Origin: VXNE01 sp965200505
GTDB lineage: Bacteria > Pseudomonadota > Gammaproteobacteria > Pseudomonadales > Azotimanducaceae
DNA: 64,000 bases
Assembly: GCA_965200505.1 (NCBI GenBank)
Contig: OZ241343.1
Coordinates: 496,001-560,000, forward strand
Reading direction: 5' to 3'
The position numbers were made by a program, and so were the translations under genes. The notes below the pieces were generated by a model, which made no database searches, was not told the DNA's origin, and worked only from the letters and a program-made list of their open reading frames with translations. Below are positions 8,190-17,381 of this stretch, piece after piece (position 1 is the first letter of the stretch; each line of letters starts with the position of its first letter).

Positions 8190-9629
8190 ATGTCTGACAT
8201 GACCATCAAGAACGGCATGATGCCGGTGCATCCTGGCGAAGTCCTGCGCGAGGAGCTTGACGACCTTGGCCTGTCCGCGAACGCATTGGCCAAGGCAGTC
8301 GATGTGCCTGTAAATCGAATAACGGGCATTCTCAACGGCGAGCGGGGCGTGAGTGCCGACACCGCATTGCGTCTCGGCCGCTACTTCGACACCACCGCGC
8401 AGTTCTGGATGAACCTACAGCAAACGTGGCAAATCCGTTTAGCCGAGATGAACATGGGGCAGGACGAGCTGGACAAAATCACATCTCGATACGCGGACGC
8501 GATTCGAATTACTGCTCGACAGGCGCAACACGATGTCTTCGCCCAAGCCGCCTCGGCACTCAAGGCAATGGAACACAACATCTCGTTTTGCGAGCAGCTC
8601 GGCTCGGCCGAACGGTGCGCCCAACAGAATCTTCGAACATTCCAGCAAGACCTCCGTGCGTTAGTGGGCCCTCTAGACGAACTACGAGAGGTAGGCATTC
8701 TCGACACCGTACTCAGCCGTGCACTCGATTCCACACGCAAGTGGCTCGCCGAGTACGAGAGTCGCTTTCGGCTTCCTGAAGCCAATGACCTTTCCCGGCT
8801 GATCGCACCGGCGAACGTCAAGCTACCAACCCTAGAGCTGTTGGAGGCCATGAAGAGTCCGTGGCTCGAAATCAATGACGAGATGGGCTCCATCAAGCGC
8901 ATGGCCAAACTCCACAACATCGGTGAACTCGTTCGTCAACAATCCGCCTTTTCAGAGTCTGCCAGTGCCCAACTCCGAGCCAGTCTCGGCGATTGGCGCG
9001 GCAATATCACATGGCCGAGAGACATTTGGCAGAACTTCGGCGCACGCGCCAACTTCTACGGCGACCTTGGGTTCGATACGAACCTCACGGCCTTACCTGC
9101 ACCAGCCTTTCGTGAGGCGGTCTCTGACATTCGTTCCGAGCCACCTGCCCTGGTCGAGTCTTACGGGCTACTGGTGCCGCCCGCATACGATCCCGACGAA
9201 GAGGCGGCTTTCGTACGCACCAACCAAGCTCATGACTGGCTGCAGCGTTTTGAGAGCCAACTGCGCCGATTTATTGATACAGAGATGACTCGGGTCTTTG
9301 GCCCCAATTGGCCTAGAGGCCAGTTGCCCAATGGTATGTACCCACTCTGGATGGAAAAGAGTGAAAAAGACGCCGCCCGTACCGGTACAGCACCGCGCCC
9401 CCTTATTGCCTACGCAGACTTCACCGACTACGCTCGCGTTATCACTCGAAAAGACAATTGGAAGCAGGTTTTCGGAACCCACTTCCAACGCCAAGAGGAC
9501 GTTCGGGAGTCGTTGCAGCGGCTCCACCCCATACGCATGGACACCATGCATGCGCGGCCCATTGGCCAAGATGATGAACTGTTGCTCTACTGCGAAGTAA
9601 GGAGGTTGATGTGTGCTATTAGCGTTTGA
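8190..9629 (+). CDS. HigA-like antitoxin fused to a C-terminal Swt1-like HEPN domain
   Basis: 479 residues, about five times the usual HigA length. Residues 1-95 are a standard HigA: MMPVHPGEVLREELDDLGLS, the Xre-type helix-turn-helix with ITGILNGERGVSADTALRLG, and FWMNLQQTWQIRLAE. A mostly helical linker of about 250 residues follows. Residues 345-479 resemble Swt1-like HEPN domains: WLQRFESQLRRFIDTEM, VFGPNW, LIAYADFTDYARVITRKDNW, and HPIRMDTMHARPI, which contains R449-x4-H454, the HEPN RNase signature (R-x4-6-H). The start at 8190 follows GAGAGGG and lies five bases after higB. No frameshift breaks the fusion. Inference: the protein may neutralise HigB and also cleave RNA, making a two-trigger defence protein. 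The HEPN call is from motif memory and needs profile searching. Confidence 0.75.
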   Translation: MSDMTIKNGMMPVHPGEVLREELDDLGLSANALAKAVDVPVNRITGILNGERGVSADTALRLGRYFDTTAQFWMNLQQTWQIRLAEMNMGQDELDKITSRYADAIRITARQAQHDVFAQAASALKAMEHNISFCEQLGSAERCAQQNLRTFQQDLRALVGPLDELREVGILDTVLSRALDSTRKWLAEYESRFRLPEANDLSRLIAPANVKLPTLELLEAMKSPWLEINDEMGSIKRMAKLHNIGELVRQQSAFSESASAQLRASLGDWRGNITWPRDIWQNFGARANFYGDLGFDTNLTALPAPAFREAVSDIRSEPPALVESYGLLVPPAYDPDEEAAFVRTNQAHDWLQRFESQLRRFIDTEMTRVFGPNWPRGQLPNGMYPLWMEKSEKDAARTGTAPRPLIAYADFTDYARVITRKDNWKQVFGTHFQRQEDVRESLQRLHPIRMDTMHARPIGQDDELLLYCEVRRLMCAISV

Positions 9630-9659
9630 ACGTCACCAGAACGGATTGACCTCAGTTCA

Positions 9660-12600
9660 CTACGCCTCAACCCAAGCCGCGGACAGCACTTCCGCCTGCT
9701 TCAACACCGTTTCCGCCGCCTTCTCGCGCTTGTCCGGCGGATAGCCGTGCTTATTCAGGATGCGCTTCACGGCAGCGCGTAGCTTGGCTTTGACGCTCTC
9801 GCGCCGTGTCCAATCGATGGTGACGTTCTTGCGCACAGTTCGCACTAGCTCCCAAGCGATCAGGCGCAGCGTTTCGTCGCCGAGCACTTGCACGGCGCTG
9901 TCGCTGGTCTCCAATGCGTCGTAGAAGGCGAGTTCGTCGCCGCTGAGCCCCAAGGCCTCGCCGCGTTCGTTGGCGGCCCGCATTTCGCGGGCGAGTTCGA
10001 TGAGCTCCTCGATCACTTGGGCTGCTTCCACGGCCCGGTTCTGGTAGCGCCGCAACGTGTTTTCCAGCATCGCGGCGAAGGAGCGGGCCTGCACCACGTT
10101 CTCGCGCCGGCGGGTGGCGATCTCGCCCTTCAGCAGTTTACGCAGCAGTTCCACCGCCACGTTGCGATGCTCCATCCCGCGCACCTCGGCCAGGAACTCG
10201 TCCGATAGGATGGAGATGTCCGGTGTCGGCAAACCCGCCGCGGCGAAGATGTCCGTCACGCCTTCAGGCGCCACGGCACGGTCGATGATCTGACGCACGG
10301 CGTGGTCTAACTCCTCGTCCGTCCGGGCCTCACTTGCCGAGCGTTTGGCGAGCGCCGTTTGCACTGCTTGGAAGAACGCCAAGTCGTCGCGTATCGCCAG
10401 TGTTTCATCCCGCGGCACGGCCAGCGCAAAGGCTTGCGAGAGCTCGCGCACAGCCTTCAAGAAGCGATCCTTGCCGTCTTCCTGAGCCAAGATGTGTTCT
10501 TGCGCCGCCGGCAGCAAAGACAAGCGTTCAGCCGCCTTGCCGCTCGTCCACTGGCGCCAGTCGAAGCCGTGGAACAGCGCACAGCAGACCTCGTGCTTCT
10601 CCTGCATCAACGCCACTGCTTCGTCTTGATCGAAGGCCGTGCGTCCCGTGCCGCCGCTTTCGGTGTAGGCCGCGAGCGCATGCTTGAGTTCGTTGGCCAG
10701 GCCGAGATAATCCACCACCAAGCCACCCGGCTTGTCCTTGAACACACGGTTGACGCGGGCGATGGCCTGCATCAGCCCGTGGCGGCGCATGGGCTTGTCC
10801 ACATACATGGTGTGCAGGCTGGGCGCATCGAAGCCGGTGAGCCACATGTCCCGCACGATGGCGATTTGGAACGAATCGTCTGGGTTGCGGAAACGGCTGG
10901 CCAACGCTTCGCGGCGGGCCTTGTTGCGGATGTGAGGCTGCCAATCCGGCGGGTCGGATGCGGCACCTGTCATAACCACCTTCATGGCGCCTTGGTCATC
11001 GTCCTCGTGGTGCCAATCCGGGCGCAGCTTCGCCAACTGGCCATAGAGATCAACGCAGATGCGGCGGCTCATGCAAACGATCATGGCTTTGCCAACCAGC
11101 GCCTCCGTGCGCTGCTCGAAGTGCCGCACGATGTCCTGAGCGATCAAACTCAGCCTAGATTCCGCCCCAACCACGGCTTCCAACTGCGCCCACTTCGTCT
11201 TCAGCTTCTCCTTGCGGGCCACCTCCTCGCCCTCGGTGGCTTCGTCAAAGTCCGGGTCGATGTGGGGCCGCTCGCCTTCGTCCAAGGAGAGCTTGGCCAG
11301 CCGATTTTCGTAGTAGATGGGCACCGTGGCGCCGTCCTCCACGGCGCGTTGGATGTCGTAGATGCTGATGTAGTCGCCGAACACACTGCGGGTGTTGGCG
11401 TCGCTCTTCTCCACCGGTGTGCCGGTGAAGCCCACGAACGAGGCCAACGGCAAGGCGTCGCGCATGTGGCGGGCGAAGCCATCGATGAAGTCGTATTGGC
11501 TGCGGTGGGCTTCATCCGCGATCACCACGATGTTGGAGCGCCGCGACAGGACGGGATGCTGGTCTCCCTTCTCCTCTGGGAAGAACTTCTGAATGGTGGT
11601 GAACACCACGCCGCCGGATTGCACGGCCAGTTTCTTGCGCAAGTCCGCTCGGTTCGCGGCTTGCACAGGTGGCTGCCGTAACACGTCTTGGCAGCGGGCA
11701 AAGGTGCCGAATAGCTGATCGTCCAAATCATTGCGATCCGTGAGCACGACGATGGTCGGGTTTGCCATCGCCGGTTCACGCACGATGGCACCGGCGTAGA
11801 AGGCCATCGTGAGGCTCTTGCCGGCACCTTGCGTATGCCAAACCACACCGATGCGCCGGTCGCCCGGCACTCCGCCCGGGCGCCGCCCTGTCTCATAACG
11901 GCCACGCGCTTCGGCAACCTGCTTGCCGTCAACGTCTTCGGACTTTGCGCGCAACGTCTCGGCAACGCCGGTGCGGACCGCATGGAATTGGTGGTAGCCG
12001 GCCATCATCTTAGTCAGCCGTCCGCTGCCGTCGTCGTCGAACACGATGAAGCCCTGCAGCAAGGCCAACAACCGCTCCGGTTCGCAGACGCCATGCAACA
12101 ACACCTGCAGTTCCGGCAGCTTCGAGTCCGCCAGTTGCTCCCCTTCGATGGTGCGCCACGGCTTGAACCACTCGCAGCCGGCAGTGAATGTGCCGATGCG
12201 GGCCGCGAGGCCGTCCGAGACGATGAGCGCCGCGTTCATGGCGAACAAGCCGGGCAATTCCGCCTTGTAGGTTTGCAGTTGCTGCCACGCGGTCCAGATC
12301 GTCGCATCCTCTTGGGTGGCGCTCTTGAGTTCGATGACGACCAGCGGCAAGCCGTTCACAAACAACACGATGTCCGCCCGCCGCTCGCGCTTGCTCTCGA
12401 CTACTGTGAACTGATTGACGGCCAGCCAGTCGTTGTTGGCGGGGTTGTCGAAGTCGATGACTCGCACTTGAGCACCGCGCACCGCGCCCTCGGCAGTTCG
12501 GTACTCGACGCCGACCCCATCGACCAAAAGCCGATGGAAGGCCCGGTTGCGCACTTCAAGCGTTGCGCCCTCCGGTCGCGTGAGCGTGTGGTAGGCATCT

Positions 12601-12803
12601 TCCAGTGCCGTGGCGGGAAGTTCTGGGTTGAGCCGTTCGAGGGCGCGGCGCAGACGGTGCGGTAGGAGCGCTTCTGCATAGTCGGTGCGCTCGGCCGCTG
12701 GCGTGTCGGGCGCGATGTCCGGCCCGCGAGCTGTTTGCCAGCCGACGCTGCCCAGCCAATCGAGGGCGGCGTCTTCGACCGTGGCTTCGGAAGCACCGTT
12801 CAA
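9660..12803 (-). CDS. hsdR: Type I restriction endonuclease subunit R
   Basis: 1047-residue motor and nuclease subunit of a type I restriction enzyme; it translocates DNA with ATP and cuts unmodified DNA as part of the R2M2S complex. The N-terminal PD-(D/E)xK nuclease is visible as RRADIVLFVNGLPLVVIELK, with D144, E158 and K160. The superfamily 2 helicase follows, with Walker A HTQGAGKSLTM, DEAH-type VIADEAHRSQ, FVGFTGTP and later IARVNRVFKD. The start is a TTG whose TTGA overlaps the hsdS stop, so translation is coupled. The length is normal and the frame is intact. It is the last gene of a long minus-strand operon beginning with hsdM. Confidence 0.95.
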   Translation of the reverse strand: MNGASEATVEDAALDWLGSVGWQTARGPDIAPDTPAAERTDYAEALLPHRLRRALERLNPELPATALEDAYHTLTRPEGATLEVRNRAFHRLLVDGVGVEYRTAEGAVRGAQVRVIDFDNPANNDWLAVNQFTVVESKRERRADIVLFVNGLPLVVIELKSATQEDATIWTAWQQLQTYKAELPGLFAMNAALIVSDGLAARIGTFTAGCEWFKPWRTIEGEQLADSKLPELQVLLHGVCEPERLLALLQGFIVFDDDGSGRLTKMMAGYHQFHAVRTGVAETLRAKSEDVDGKQVAEARGRYETGRRPGGVPGDRRIGVVWHTQGAGKSLTMAFYAGAIVREPAMANPTIVVLTDRNDLDDQLFGTFARCQDVLRQPPVQAANRADLRKKLAVQSGGVVFTTIQKFFPEEKGDQHPVLSRRSNIVVIADEAHRSQYDFIDGFARHMRDALPLASFVGFTGTPVEKSDANTRSVFGDYISIYDIQRAVEDGATVPIYYENRLAKLSLDEGERPHIDPDFDEATEGEEVARKEKLKTKWAQLEAVVGAESRLSLIAQDIVRHFEQRTEALVGKAMIVCMSRRICVDLYGQLAKLRPDWHHEDDDQGAMKVVMTGAASDPPDWQPHIRNKARREALASRFRNPDDSFQIAIVRDMWLTGFDAPSLHTMYVDKPMRRHGLMQAIARVNRVFKDKPGGLVVDYLGLANELKHALAAYTESGGTGRTAFDQDEAVALMQEKHEVCCALFHGFDWRQWTSGKAAERLSLLPAAQEHILAQEDGKDRFLKAVRELSQAFALAVPRDETLAIRDDLAFFQAVQTALAKRSASEARTDEELDHAVRQIIDRAVAPEGVTDIFAAAGLPTPDISILSDEFLAEVRGMEHRNVAVELLRKLLKGEIATRRRENVVQARSFAAMLENTLRRYQNRAVEAAQVIEELIELAREMRAANERGEALGLSGDELAFYDALETSDSAVQVLGDETLRLIAWELVRTVRKNVTIDWTRRESVKAKLRAAVKRILNKHGYPPDKREKAAETVLKQAEVLSAAWVEA

Positions 12804-14023
12804 GTGGCGGCCTCTGCCAGCTTCTCCGCATCTTGGATGCGGATTTCGCCCGAGATGAGTTTGGGCAGGAGCGTGTCACGCAACTCGGCAAGCTGGTTTG
12901 CCTCGCCATACGCGGCGAGCATTCTTTCGGCCTGCGGTGTCGCCAAGTCCGAAAACTCCTTGCGTGTGGCCACATCCGCGAGAGTGATCTTTGTGGCGGC
13001 TACGGCCTGCGGAGAAACTGCCGGATATGCGCCGCCGTCGGCCAACTGCGCCAAGCGACCGATGTTGCTCTTGGAGGTCGCCGCACACCATACAAATACA
13101 GCGTCGAAGTGCTCCTTTGGACGTAGAACGGCAAAACCCGTGCTTCCAGTTAGCCCCTCTACACCCACGAGCGCGTAAGAGCCGTTGCCGGGCCGAACCG
13201 TGCCTACAATGGTGTCACCCGGCCGCAAAACGCGCTTGGCTCGGATCGGTGCATCGCGCCAAGCGTATGTTTCTATCTTCTCGATAATTCCCCACTTCGT
13301 GTTGGACAGATCGACATAGGCTACCGTGCCGGGTGCCGTAGCCGGTGTCCAAGACTCAGGATTGAGCAACGCGATATCGGCCAACGTTCGTTCGCACCCA
13401 GAATCACCGCACCTTCTCGTAAACCAAGACTTGAACAGCGTCCTCACGGCCCCTTCCAGCGTCTCAGCCATGCGACGGTTCAGTTCGATCTTGTCGTCCA
13501 GTGTGCCGACGACATGAACGATGGCCCGCTGCTGGCCCATTGATGGAACAGGAACAACAAGATGTGCTAGAGAGTCCGTCGCAACTCTTTGTCGTCCCGA
13601 AGTGCCAGTCATCTGACCAACCGCGTAGTCATGCACCTCGTCCCAGCAAGTCAGGTAGTACGCGTACTCCGGGTCCGTTACTCCAAGGCGACCTCGAACC
13701 ACGATGAACTCCGTTGATCCGTGTGCGGGATCCGAAGCATCGGCACCTCGATAACGAGCAATCTTGCCGTTTTCCAGGCAAGGCGTAATCCTTGCCATCA
13801 GTGTGTCTCCGGTACAGAACCGCGACCCGCCGCCGCTGTACTTGCGCCGCTGGCTTGCCACCACGTCCCGTGAACCAGGGCTGACGGCTGCCATGTCCAC
13901 GAACGGATAGATTGCGCCTCGATCCAAGGCAATCCGCGGATTAAGAAGCACCGCATCACTGAAAGGGAGGCGGCGCCAGTCGTCGTCAGCCTCTGGACGC
14001 CCTTTGAGGCCGCGGCGAATCAT
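12800..14023 (-). CDS. hsdS: Type I restriction-modification specificity subunit S
   Basis: About 407 residues; binds the bipartite DNA target and directs both methylation and restriction. Two target-recognition domains are visible, each followed by a conserved helical spacer. The first ends in VVPVPSMGQQRAIVHVVGTL then DDKIELNRRMAETLEGAV; the second ends in EANQLAELRDTLLPKLISGE. The start ATG at 14023 overlaps the stop of the upstream DUF1828/1829 gene (ATGA), and its own stop overlaps hsdR. Unusually for type I loci, hsdS is separated from hsdM by about 4.9 kb of accessory genes, including two ATPases. The recognition sequence cannot be read from the protein. Confidence 0.93.
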   Translation of the reverse strand: MIRRGLKGRPEADDDWRRLPFSDAVLLNPRIALDRGAIYPFVDMAAVSPGSRDVVASQRRKYSGGGSRFCTGDTLMARITPCLENGKIARYRGADASDPAHGSTEFIVVRGRLGVTDPEYAYYLTCWDEVHDYAVGQMTGTSGRQRVATDSLAHLVVPVPSMGQQRAIVHVVGTLDDKIELNRRMAETLEGAVRTLFKSWFTRRCGDSGCERTLADIALLNPESWTPATAPGTVAYVDLSNTKWGIIEKIETYAWRDAPIRAKRVLRPGDTIVGTVRPGNGSYALVGVEGLTGSTGFAVLRPKEHFDAVFVWCAATSKSNIGRLAQLADGGAYPAVSPQAVAATKITLADVATRKEFSDLATPQAERMLAAYGEANQLAELRDTLLPKLISGEIRIQDAEKLAEAAT

Positions 14024-14784
14024 GCCGCCAGCTCCTCGCGGGCGTTGTCTCGCTCGGACCACAGCATAGGATAAACGCCATAGTTCCGTACAGCGCCAAG
14101 CACGTTGGCAGGGACTGGCGAATCGGTGTCGTTGAGTATCGCGTACGCACGACTTTCCGGCGACCGCACGTCTTTGGTGTCTATCCAAGAAAACGCAACC
14201 ACCTGCGCCGTGTCACGTCGAGGTCGATTTACGGTGCGCAAAACGCGCTCCGGTTGCCGTTTCGATTTCGGGATGACGAAGTCGAACCTGTGATCGTAGC
14301 CGCTCTTGCCGGCAAACTTGACGTTGGGCGTATAACGGATGTCCGAGCCGTCCAGCCACTCCACCACGTCCTCATAGAACAAGCTGGCGACTGTCGGTGC
14401 GCTCAAGTAGAACAGATCGCCCACCGACAGCATCGCTTGAACCAGATTGTGCTTGCGCAAGGAGAAATCTGTCTGCGATGCTCTAACGACGAGGCGTGTG
14501 CTGTCACGTTGTACGCCAAAGCCGGCGAGTGTCGTGTTCAGCATTGCCTGCCGCTTCGGGCTGCTGATGTTGCAGCCAGACTGTTCTAGATCTTCGATGA
14601 CGTAGCCATCGTCCGTCAACAGCCAGCCACCCTGATCGCGTCGAGCATAGATCTGCAGATAGTCATTGTGCCGGTCAAGGTACGGTGTCGTAATCTCGAC
14701 CCAATCTTCGACCTTGCGAAGGCTGGTCTGATCCCTTAGCCAGTCCCAATACCGATCCATGAGGTCTTGCACTTCCTCGATCAT
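14020..14784 (-). CDS. DUF1828/DUF1829 domain protein
   Basis: 254-residue protein recognisable from its N-terminal DUF1828 part, VEITTPYLDRHNDYLQIY, GGWLLTDDGYVIEDLEQSGC and SSPKRQAMLNTTLAGFGV, followed by a DUF1829 part, HNLVQAMLSVGDLFYLSAPT and YDHRFDFVIPKSKRQPE. The function of the family is unknown to me; the RFDFVIPKSK segment is reminiscent of an ExK-like nuclease core but lacks a clear acidic pair. It overlaps both neighbours by four bases (ATGA), so it is made in step with HsdS and the DUF6978-like protein. Its position inside a restriction operon suggests an anti-phage role or protection of the host; this is inference. Confidence 0.8.
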   Translation of the reverse strand: MIEEVQDLMDRYWDWLRDQTSLRKVEDWVEITTPYLDRHNDYLQIYARRDQGGWLLTDDGYVIEDLEQSGCNISSPKRQAMLNTTLAGFGVQRDSTRLVVRASQTDFSLRKHNLVQAMLSVGDLFYLSAPTVASLFYEDVVEWLDGSDIRYTPNVKFAGKSGYDHRFDFVIPKSKRQPERVLRTVNRPRRDTAQVVAFSWIDTKDVRSPESRAYAILNDTDSPVPANVLGAVRNYGVYPMLWSERDNAREELAA

Positions 14785-15230
14785 GGGAAGAGCCCCAGTT
14801 GAAATCGTGGCCGCAACGTGACGTTGCAGTAGTCCATAAAATCCTCCAGCGCCCGGATTGCGTCACTGGGATTCTGGAACCGATCCTGTGGAACCGGATA
14901 CGCCCAACGGTCGTTGTAGCCTTCACGGTACAAGTGCAAATGCGGACCCTGGATCACCTCATCATCTGGGTTGCGGTGGGGCGCACCGCCTATATCAAGC
15001 CGAGCAAGTATGAAGACTTGCCGAGCGCGGTTTTGATAGGTGTTCTTGGCCAAGTTAATCTGTCCGCGCCTTAGATCAAGGAGAAACGGCTCTCGGCCGT
15101 CCACGGATGCCAAAGGCACCGTGACCTTCCCGCCTCGACCGGGAGGAAACCACACCCTGTCGTCCACGCGATGCTTCTCCATGGCCAGCAAACCGTCCGC
15201 CTCGGCTTGCGTCAAAACGACATTGGCCAT
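14781..15230 (-). CDS. DUF6978-like small protein
   Basis: 149 residues. Recognisable pieces are LTQAEADGLLAMEKHRV, FLLDLRRGQINLAKNTYQNR, ILARLDIGGAPHRNPDDEV, and GPHLHLYREGYNDRWAYPV, which match my memory of the DUF6978 family. This family is often found beside DUF1828/1829 proteins, as here, where the genes overlap by four bases. No enzymatic motif is certain; the repeated His and acidic residues (PHRNPDDE, HLHLYREG) could bind metal. It begins one base after the stop of a broken upstream frame. The molecular role is unknown. Confidence 0.65.
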   Translation of the reverse strand: MANVVLTQAEADGLLAMEKHRVDDRVWFPPGRGGKVTVPLASVDGREPFLLDLRRGQINLAKNTYQNRARQVFILARLDIGGAPHRNPDDEVIQGPHLHLYREGYNDRWAYPVPQDRFQNPSDAIRALEDFMDYCNVTLRPRFQLGLFP

Positions 15231-15578
15231 TTAGCTGCCTCCCCCCAACAGTTCGACTAACGCGGCACTGCACCGAGGCACCGGCTCTCCCCGTTTCCCG
15301 CAAACGTCGATTTGGTGTACCGCATGCTCCGGCTCCTTGAGCCCTTCGTCTTCCGCGCGAAGTCGCAACCAACTCGCTCACGGCCATTATCCACTATCTC
15401 CCCACCGCCGGAGATAGCGCATCAGTTCCCCGACAACCCGGCCGTGGCCGCCAGTGGCGCTGCGCCAGTCCAACTTGACCGTCAGACCGCTATCGCTCGC
15501 CATGCGCTGTACGAGTGAGCCAACGATTTGTCGATGCGCATTGTCCTCCCCGAACGCCGCGATCTCACGCTCACGCAT
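15231..15578 (-). pseudogene. Truncated TOPRIM-like ATPase partner and downstream remnant
   Basis: An ATG at 15578 overlaps the end of the ATPase gene by eight bases and begins MREREIAAFGEDNAHRQIVG, then TGGHGRVVGELMRYLRRWG. This looks like the first 60 residues of the small TOPRIM/DUF4276-like nucleases that often follow such ATPases; the Glu in FGED would be the catalytic acid. It stops at 15387 (TAA), and a second in-frame stop follows at 15378. The same frame then stays open to the TAA at 15231, reading EPEHAVHQIDVCGK and PRCSAALVELLGG, which could be the tail of the same or another gene. It is probably a deletion remnant, so the ATPase may lack its partner. No other coding sequence is evident here. 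Confidence 0.5.
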
Positions 15579-16872
15579 CGAAGTCGCCGCGCAGGATGCG
15601 GTCAGAAACTAGCAGTGGCTCGTGCCCGTCGTCGAGCGCCCTGTCGATGTCCGGCTTGCGTCCAAGCGACCCCCACGTCTTGAACGATTCCACTTGGGTC
15701 TCGCGGTCTTTGCGCTGTACCACGAATAGCGCATCGTCGGGCAGCAGGTCTGGCAGGACCGGAGAGTGCGTGGTGACGATGTACTGCGTCTCGCCGGATT
15801 GGGAGCTCGCCTTCAACAAGTCGGCAATGAGTTCGATGCGGCGCGGGTGTACGCCGTTCTCCGGTTCCTCGAAGCCGACCAACGCAGGGCTGTCTTCCGC
15901 ACCCGACAATGCCAAGAGGCCCAACAGGCGCAAAGTGCCCTCAGAGAGCACTCGCGCCGGAATGGCCACGCCGTTCTCGCGCAGGCGAAACTCCGCCTCG
16001 CCCAAGTCGTTCACTTCCGTCTCGATGCCGTCCACATCCGGCAGCAGCGCTCGTAACGCCTTCTCCATCGCTTGGAATTCGCGCGGCTGGCGCGCTTTCA
16101 GTGTGACGAGGAAGGCCGCCAGTTCCTCACCCATCGGGCCAACGTGGCGCGCTTCCTTGATCGCGGTGGCTGCTCTCATGCGTTCCCGGGGCTCGAAGTA
16201 GAAGAACCGCCAGCTTTCCAGTTCGCGCCGCGCCGCCGCCACATGAGGGTGGAGAAGCGGGTAATGGCGCATCGAGAGGATAGCGTGATCTAGCTGGCTC
16301 TCGTAGCGCACAGCGCTTGGGTAGCCCTCCCTCCGCAAAAGCACCTGTTGGTCTTGTCGTTCAATGAAGGGTTTGCGCCGGCCGACGGGTTTGCCGCTTT
16401 TGGTCAGCGCCACCAAGTATTCGTCGGCGATGCGAAGCAGGCCCGAACTCGGCAACATCTCCACCTCCAAGCGGTAGCGCAAGCGACGTTCGTGTACATG
16501 CGTTTTGACGTCGCCAGAGTCAACGGTGCCGGTGAGCAAGCGCACCGCCTGTACTTCTCGATCTACGGCTCTAGCGACGGCTTCCGAGATGTGCAGGTCT
16601 GCCTCAATGGAGAAGGCGAGCCGTTCCTGTTTGCGGAGACCCTTGAGGCCACCCTTGCCCATCGTGAAGGATTCGAGGGGTTTACCACGACACGGGGGGT
16701 CAAACGCCTCTTTTAGCGTGCGGCTGGTGGCCAACCTCGAAAGTAGTTGCACGGCGTCCAAGAGATTGCTTTTGCCCGCGGAGTTCGGCCCGAGCAGTAG
16801 CGTCAGGGGCTTCAGTTCCACATCCAAATCACGCAGGGACTTGTAGCCTTTGACACGAATACGGTTCAGCAT
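15571..16872 (-). CDS. SMC/OLD-like AAA ATPase
   Basis: 433-residue ABC-type ATPase of the AAA_21/OLD-related class used by many anti-phage systems. Motifs in order: VKGYKSLRDLDVELKPL near the N-terminus, Walker A GPNSAGKSNLLDA, ABC signature RVLSEGTLRLLGLLAL, Walker B ALVGFEEPENGVHP, and switch His in YIVTTHSPVLPDLL. There is no long coiled coil and no C-terminal TOPRIM, so it would need a separate nuclease. The gene that overlaps its stop looks like such a partner but is truncated. It lies between hsdM and hsdS together with a second ATPase/nuclease pair. Acting as a sensor within a defence module is inference. Confidence 0.85.
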   Translation of the reverse strand: MLNRIRVKGYKSLRDLDVELKPLTLLLGPNSAGKSNLLDAVQLLSRLATSRTLKEAFDPPCRGKPLESFTMGKGGLKGLRKQERLAFSIEADLHISEAVARAVDREVQAVRLLTGTVDSGDVKTHVHERRLRYRLEVEMLPSSGLLRIADEYLVALTKSGKPVGRRKPFIERQDQQVLLRREGYPSAVRYESQLDHAILSMRHYPLLHPHVAAARRELESWRFFYFEPRERMRAATAIKEARHVGPMGEELAAFLVTLKARQPREFQAMEKALRALLPDVDGIETEVNDLGEAEFRLRENGVAIPARVLSEGTLRLLGLLALSGAEDSPALVGFEEPENGVHPRRIELIADLLKASSQSGETQYIVTTHSPVLPDLLPDDALFVVQRKDRETQVESFKTWGSLGRKPDIDRALDDGHEPLLVSDRILRGDFDA

Positions 16873-16931
16873 GACTTACCCTCTGCGCCCGGTGAGTTCA
16901 AGATAACGATGGCGGTACGCATGGTCTGAGG

Positions 16932-17381
16932 CTATCCGAGTGCCCTCTCGATGTCCTCGCCGCATTTCATAAGTCGGATCGCATGAGGCTTACCGCGAAA
17001 GGAGACCGGGTGGCGGGCGAGTTTGTCGATTTCTCTTCGATGAGCGCCGCCGTGGGCGATGACCGGCACGAATCGGCACGGCGCTCTGGGAACTACCCGA
17101 TCCGCGGCCCGTGCGCCACCCAAGAGCTGGCGGGACACCGCTTGCGCGTGGAATCCTGAGCTCTTGAGCTCCAGCGGCACGACGTAGAGGTCATGTCCCA
17201 GCCCCGCGCCAACGAGTATATAGTCGCACCGCTCCCCTCTCGCCGGAGTTCCAGGTCCATCCATGTCGATGAGGTGAAACGGACGTGGGGCCCCGGCTAA
17301 GCCCACCTCGCAACCCTGTTTTCCGCACTCCTCGCTGAGGCACCGGGCATCAACGTCCACTTGTTCAAAGGCGGATGTCAT
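16932..17381 (-). CDS. Small putative ExK nuclease, ATPase partner
   Basis: 149 residues. The central part, GERCDYILVGAGLGHDLYVV then PLELKSSGFHAQAVSRQLLG, fits the PD-(D/E)xK core pattern: an acidic residue (D in CDYI), then E-x-K in PLELKS, then a helix with Gln. The C-terminal part has conserved His and Arg (FVPVIAHGGAHRREIDKLA). The ATG at 17381 overlaps the stop of the upstream ATPase by four bases (ATGA), a typical arrangement for an ATPase/nuclease toxin pair. It would probably cut DNA or RNA when released by the ATPase. Neither the nuclease fold nor the family is confirmed. Confidence 0.6.
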   Translation of the reverse strand: MTSAFEQVDVDARCLSEECGKQGCEVGLAGAPRPFHLIDMDGPGTPARGERCDYILVGAGLGHDLYVVPLELKSSGFHAQAVSRQLLGGARAADRVVPRAPCRFVPVIAHGGAHRREIDKLARHPVSFRGKPHAIRLMKCGEDIERALG

